A stretch of 64,000 nucleotides of DNA from Epiperipatus broadwayi (taxonomy: Eukaryota; Onychophora; Udeonychophora; Euonychophora; Peripatidae), in the NCBI GenBank assembly GCA_028023455.1, contig JAQFVV010012405.1, positions 312,001-376,000 of the forward strand. Direction: 5' to 3'. Shown here piece by piece: positions 58,620 to 64,000 of the stretch; position 1 is the stretch's first letter; every line of letters starts with the position of its first letter. The notes beneath the pieces were generated by a model. That model saw only the letters and a list, made by a program, of their open reading frames with translations, was not told where the DNA came from and did no database searches. The translations under genes and the position numbers were made by a program.

Positions 58620-59500
58620 TTATCCTTGTTTTAAATCAGTAAAAGCTCTAGGAACAGATGGCATGTTCCTAGTTTCTAAAAATTTAGCACTTTAAGCTAC
58701 AAGTGTAATTGATAAAACAATTCAGCAACATTACTAATACAGAAACTATTTTAAGAATTTAGCCTAAAAACAAAATTATAGTAGACTTTTAAACCAAATA
58801 AATATAACAGTGATTTAAAAAAAAACCTATTACTATTATTATTATTACATGTTTTATACAAGCTATTAAATAATTATATTATCAAGAATTTTACTAATAG
58901 TCGAGAGCCAAATAGCTATAAAGTAGATGGAATTAATGCAAAAAAAAAAAATCGCTATAGGGATTTCAAAATAAATTAAGAGCAGATGCTGCCCTTATTA
59001 ATTTATTTTCTGTTTATAAGTCTGTTTGGAAAATTGATCTGCTATAAGTATCTAAAATTCTTAAATGCTGTTCTTAATAAAATATTCTCCAATAGAAAAA
59101 TTCAAATAACATTAAATTAAAATCATAGTAGGTACAAAATTTTATAGAATGGTATATCACAATGCACAAATTGTATCGCCCACTTTATTTAATATATTCA
59201 CGAGTTATTATCTAGAAATAAAATGCAGGAAATTTACCTATGCTCATGACATTTGCTTTGACTTCACATGAAGGATGCTTTCCTGGAAATCTGTTTCAAA
59301 GCCTAGAGTTTTATTTTTAATCTAATAAAAGATAATATTTTAACTTTTCATCTAAACAACAAGGAAACAACTATAATCTGAGTGTAACTTTTAGCAGCAA
59401 TAGACCAAAATTTGTCTTTGGTCATAAGTTTATTATTATACACCTTCACATTGTGTTAAAAGCAGATAGAAACCAGTATCTATCTTGTGTGAGAGTGGTG
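58620..59500 (+). pseudogene. Jockey-like LINE reverse transcriptase pseudogene
   Basis: Scattered blocks in different plus frames appear in the right order: KALGTDGMF (usual K.PGPDGI) and a region around RADAALINLFSVYKSVWK. Then SPTLFNIFTS (motif B tail; usual SPLLFNIY.ND), KFTYAHDICFDF (motif C, YADD changed to YAHD) and FHLNNKETT (thumb region, usual FHL.N..A). The spacing fits a jockey/CR1-type element. Numerous stops and shifts make it clearly dead. Start and end are uncertain. Confidence 0.6.
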
Positions 59501-62500
59501 TAATAAAAATTACACTACAGAAATATTATTAAATGAACAATCGTTAATCTAATAAATGACTAATAAAAATTATTAATAGACTGAAATACAATCTTATTCA
59601 TGTTATTTAGGAGTAATCTTTATATCATAAAATTAATTCTTTAATAATCAGCTAAAAAAACAATAAGTGATTCTGCATCTTTATGCATCTTTATAAAGAT
59701 ATTTAATATTTTTGTGAATTCTTTTTTTTCGTTGTTGTTATGCAATATTTTGAAATAATTTTAATAGATGTTGAATAAAAGGATCTTAAGTGCGCTTTAA
59801 ATTACGCTATTGATAATTGATTTAATTTAAAAAACTTTTGAATAAACCTTAACCTTCTGTAGGCAGAAAACATATAACTAATTTATTACCTTTCGTTATT
59901 TATTATTTAATAGTTAATTTTTGTTTTAAAACCAGTCGTAATAATATATTATAGTTTTTTTATTTTCTAATATTTTATTCTGGATTTAAAAAAGTAGTAA
60001 TATTTATCCATTAGCTTTTTTAAAAAAAAATTTTTTTTTAAATAAGTAAAGCCAATACTATATTTTTAAAAAAAGTTATTTATTTATGTCAAAAATGGCA
60101 ATCTGATTTAAAATTTACAAACGTGATTTTTTTTTGTTATATATATATATTAATATAAAGTGAGCCTCATGATTGAAATTGTTGCCAGGTTTTATATTAC
60201 TTTTCTTTTCTTGACATTAAAGATAGTTTTTGTTCTCATCATAATTATCTTTGAAGTATAAGTAATATTTTTTCATTATTCTTGTTGTGTTATTAAATAT
60301 TTAAGAAGTTCTTTATAGCTAGTAATCTAATAGCATGTTTTAATGATTTAGTTCTCTACATTGGTGAAAAATTGTTTTATTTATAATGAATGAGCTTTAA
60401 ACATTACATACCCATTAAGCTTGACACCAGAGGTCATTTACTTTGAACATTTTTTTTAAAAAAATATTTTTATATATCAATTGTGCATGAATATACATAC
60501 TTTATATATATCAATTGCAAACTTCACAGAATCTAGTTAGTCTGAAGTTTAATAGATTACGCAGTAGTATTTTTTTTTAAAAAAAAAACAAAATGTCTTA
60601 TTTAATTAAATATATTATTATTTTATTTGTTATAGAATTTTATTTTATTTGGCAATTTTTTTAAACATGTTTTATATATTTTTAAAATAAATACATTGCT
60701 ATATTTTTTTGCACATCCATTTCAAAAATTAATTAGAAAAAACTCAAAACTTTAAAAATAAAAACAAATTTGTCGCATTCTGCTTTGATTTTATTTACAA
60801 CACTATAAAAGATAGATAAAAATAATAATATCTACATTTTTGTTAAAGAACAACCTTATTTGATTTCACTTATAAAATATTTTCAATTATTTACTTAAGA
60901 ATACCATATTTATAAGTGCAATATTTTTAGAACCTTTTTATTCACATCAATAAACATTGCATTAAATATTTATTAAATGATTACTGATTATTCTTTATTA
61001 GATTGAAAATTATTTTATCACATTTAACTTTAGATATACAATTTAATTTTAATTATTTATTCTCTGTATCACTTTCTTTTTTTTAAACAAAAAGAAAATG
61101 AAGATATTGCATTTTAAAATAGTAAAATTAGAAATGAATTTACAGCTACTTTTTTCAATTATTTGAAGATGGTATACTAATGTCACCTACCATGACTATG
61201 TAAACTCTACTTTTATGATTATGTGTGACTTCAAATATAACAGAAAAATTAAATACTCCATTACAAGAAAGGAGGAATCACTCACAAAGTAATAATGATT
61301 TGATTGCATTCAGATTTCAGAAACTGTACAAAATTATGTAGAAGGATTATTACTTTCAATAAATTTCAAGTACTTTTCCCCATAATATATAAATGGAATA
61401 GTGTGGTTGACTTAAGCTTTTAGTTGTTTATGTTTTTGAGAATCCGTAGCAATTAGTTATATTAATTTACAACTTTTTATTAGATCAAAATTGCATTAAG
61501 TCTTTATCATATTTTCAGAAATTCTATATTATTTATTAGAAATGTATGTTTATAAATAAAAATTAAATACTACCTAACACTATATTAGTAATTATAAATA
61601 AAATAGAAATTCATTTAATATTATAATACTAACCCAAAAAAGAAAATTTTACAAATATTCTTCCACAATCATGGTTTCATCTATATAATAGATCTTTTCA
61701 AATGAAATTCAACAAGACATTTAAGTGTGATCATCCTTCATTTGATTTCTTAAATATCTGGTGATCCAATCCCATTTTAACTCTACAAAGTATAATTATT
61801 CATTATCCAAACTTGGTAATTTAAACTTACAGCACAAAAAAGAAATTTAAACTTTCATCTAAATAATTTTATGTTTATACTAATTTTCCTATTCTTAGCT
61901 TTTTTTTTTTTTTACCTTTAGTCAGTTTATCCACACATTAGGATTTTGTCAGGATTACTGTATATTTTGGGAGCCTTTTCCTAATGATATGATAATATAT
62001 GCTAGTAAAGGTCAATCATACAAATGTTTTAATCATGTATCCCAAATAACAAAGATTTAATAAATAAATTAGTTGTAAAAAACATTTAACACTAATATTA
62101 CATAAAGGAATAAAGTCTTACCTTTTAGTCTATAAATAGTCAAACTTATTATCGAGCAAGCTTGGGATATCTATGCCTATATTTTTATTAATAAATTGAA
62201 AATAATAATATTTACAACCTTCCCTTCTATATAAATCTAAATTATAGTTGGATAAAATTCACCTATTGTCATAAGAAAGAAATTAGAATAATAAAAAATA
62301 TATATAGATAATATTAATCTTGTGTAGTTGAGCCAAAGTTCAAATTAGCAACAGTTCATGTTGACAAATATCCAAGGAATTATATTTTAGGAAATCCTTT
62401 TTATCTGATTTATAATCCATTGGACCATGTTCGAATGCCATTCAAATATTCATGATGGCGATTCCAATGCTTTCATTGACCATCTTTACTCTATTCTAAG

Positions 62501-62910
62501 AAGTTTTCTTGGTTTATTGTAGCATATTTTTGGTGTTTTATTCAGCTGGGATGGGAAGATGCTGATTTTAATTGAAATTCATGTTTAACATTTATAGTTA
62601 TATGGCAAACAATTTCATCTCCACGATGTCTTCTCTCTTTTAACCAGACATAGCTACGTAAATGTTTATAAATTTGTTGAAGTTCTTTGTTTTATAGAGT
62701 TAATAGTGGGTTTCTATTTACATTTATATTCTAAACAAAATAGCCTTTCTGTCATTCATTTTAAAAAACAACTTTTATTCAAAGAATGTTTTTATGAGGT
62801 TGATGCTCTCAGATTCAAAAAAAACTATCATCAATATTTTTTTACTCTTCTTTTCAATTCACTTTTTTTCATAAAAGATAATCTTTATGTTGTCAAATAA
62901 TATTTTATGG
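59501..62910. other. Gene-free AT-rich stretch
   Basis: No gene or repeat identified. Open frame 62706-62900 (plus) has no recognised domain. Confidence 0.5.
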
Positions 62911-62917
62911 TTTGTAT

Positions 62918-64000
62918 TTACGTCATGAATATACAAAGCTGAATTATGATATTATTTTTAACTCTACTTTTATGAACTTTAACTCTTTCATTAAAACTGA
63001 ATTTACTTTGACCTATATACATTTTACAACAACTACAAGGAATTTTATAAACTACTCCAGAAATAGATTTATTATCAATTGATTGTTTTGAACTATTTAG
63101 TAATGAATTTATGTTCAGACTTTTCTTCAATCCACTTTTATATCACCTAATAAAAATTATGCTTATAAATGAATTTACAAATTAATAACTTATATAGTAA
63201 AAAAAACAACTTTTTTCTCACTGAATATTAAATCTTTATTATTAACAGATGCATATAAATTTTTATCAAGTATCATATTTCTAATAAATTCATTATTATA
63301 TCCCAACTCAATATAGTGAGAAGTAAATTGTGTCTTCTGAATATAGCTAATATTTTCAAAATTATTAATCCTTTTATTTCTAATACAAAAATTTAATCAA
63401 GTTTTTTATGAGTAAAAGCTTAGTAACTGTCCGGCCTTATCTTACTTCTTAAATTTTTTGATTTAATAAAATTATTACAAAATAAAACATTATCAACTTT
63501 ATCAACACTTAAATTTGGAAATTCTAACTTACCAAATTTAAAAGCCCCCCCCCTCTCCATCTTTAATCATAAAATTTAATATTAGAATCAAAAGCATTTA
63601 ATCTATCAAAAAATCCTTCAATTTATCTTCCTGTATAACAAATCGTCAACATAACTAACAAATAATTTTAAAGAAACAGAAAAAGTATTAACAAGACTAC
63701 TTTCTAAGAAATCAGTATAAAAAAGCACATTAAAGGAGTAAAAACACATCATCACACACAAAATACCTACAATCCTTTAAAAACAATAACAAAACATGAA
63801 TAATCTTAACCTTATCTGCAGAAAAATATTCATATTTCATTAAAATATTAAGAAACACATTAATAATTTTTATCCTATGAACTTATTGGCACATGTTTTC
63901 AATATCTAAACTACCAAAAACACAATCATTTTCTAAAACAAACCCATTAATTTTATTATGTGCCTCAAAAGAATAAGATACACAAAAATTGATCTAAATT
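62918..64000 (-). pseudogene. PLE-V fragment: endonuclease and reverse transcriptase, running off the window
   Basis: At 63130-62918 the minus strand encodes a linker, then ISGVVYKIPCSCCKMYIGQS (GIY, Cys-x-Cys-Cys and YIG positions) and NERVKVHKSRVKNN. Upstream (63350-63160) it reads YIELGYNNEFIRNMILDKN. At about 63665-63600 it reads LKLFVSYVDDLLYRKIN with YVDD intact, followed by frame changes. About 63960-63900 gives FVLENDCVFGSLDIENMC (motif A-like). Stops are frequent, so it is a pseudogene. The amino-terminal half would lie beyond the right edge of the window. It is a fifth, distinct PLE lineage here. Confidence 0.7.

Overview
This is AT-rich animal DNA (roughly three quarters A+T by eye). 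It carries homopolymer runs, di-, tri- and tetranucleotide repeats and many broken retroelements. I find no host protein-coding gene that I can defend. The repeat content (Penelope-like elements with GIY-YIG endonuclease, RTE- and jockey-type LINE fragments, a Tigger/pogo-like DNA element, tRNA-derived SINEs) fits an invertebrate metazoan. A mollusc is possible, but nothing here proves the lineage. The window looks intergenic or intronic.

Layout. 0-9 kb: a microsatellite, a 1.07-kb element with terminal inverted repeats (TIRs), an RTE fragment, a perfect-looking hairpin element, and the first block of a dispersed repeat called Rep-A here. 9-19 kb: mostly unassigned AT-rich DNA, with a tiny tRNA-Val-derived SINE, a relic of a Penelope-like element (PLE) and a 214-bp tandem duplication. 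19.1-25.2 kb: a tRNA-like SINE, then two nearly identical PLE copies facing away from each other around a 0.58-kb partial copy of the 3' end. 25.2-25.6 kb: short repeats (Rep-C). 27.8-28.8 kb: Rep-B. 29.2-32.3 kb: an RTE pseudogene split by a 1.7-kb block of 333-bp repeats. 32.9-33.5 kb: a tetranucleotide array and a 411-bp TIR element. 39.2-40.4 kb: Rep-A. 40.9-42.7 kb: the Tigger-like element. 44.6-47.2 kb: two more PLE lineages. 47.7-50.4 kb: Rep-B with a Rep-A copy inserted in it, and a large hairpin (Rep-D). 51.7-54.3 kb: an unassigned block with a promoter-like edge. 56.8-64 kb: PLE fragments and a jockey-like LINE pseudogene.

The most interesting signal is that several unrelated-looking repeats (Rep-A, Rep-B, Rep-C, Rep-D and, less perfectly, the PLE terminal repeat) can each be folded as a type I hammerhead ribozyme. 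The parts are a CTGANGA core, stem II, GAA, a very short and often self-complementary helix III, a cleavable H17, and a closing stem I. Rep-A and Rep-B recur as monomers of about 455-485 bp, in head-to-tail and inverted pairs. One Rep-A block has clearly inserted into Rep-B with a 9-bp target duplication. This resembles the hammerhead-bearing small mobile elements (retrozymes) and PLE terminal repeats known from animals. I infer that the PLE machinery may have mobilised them. All folds were done by eye and need computation.
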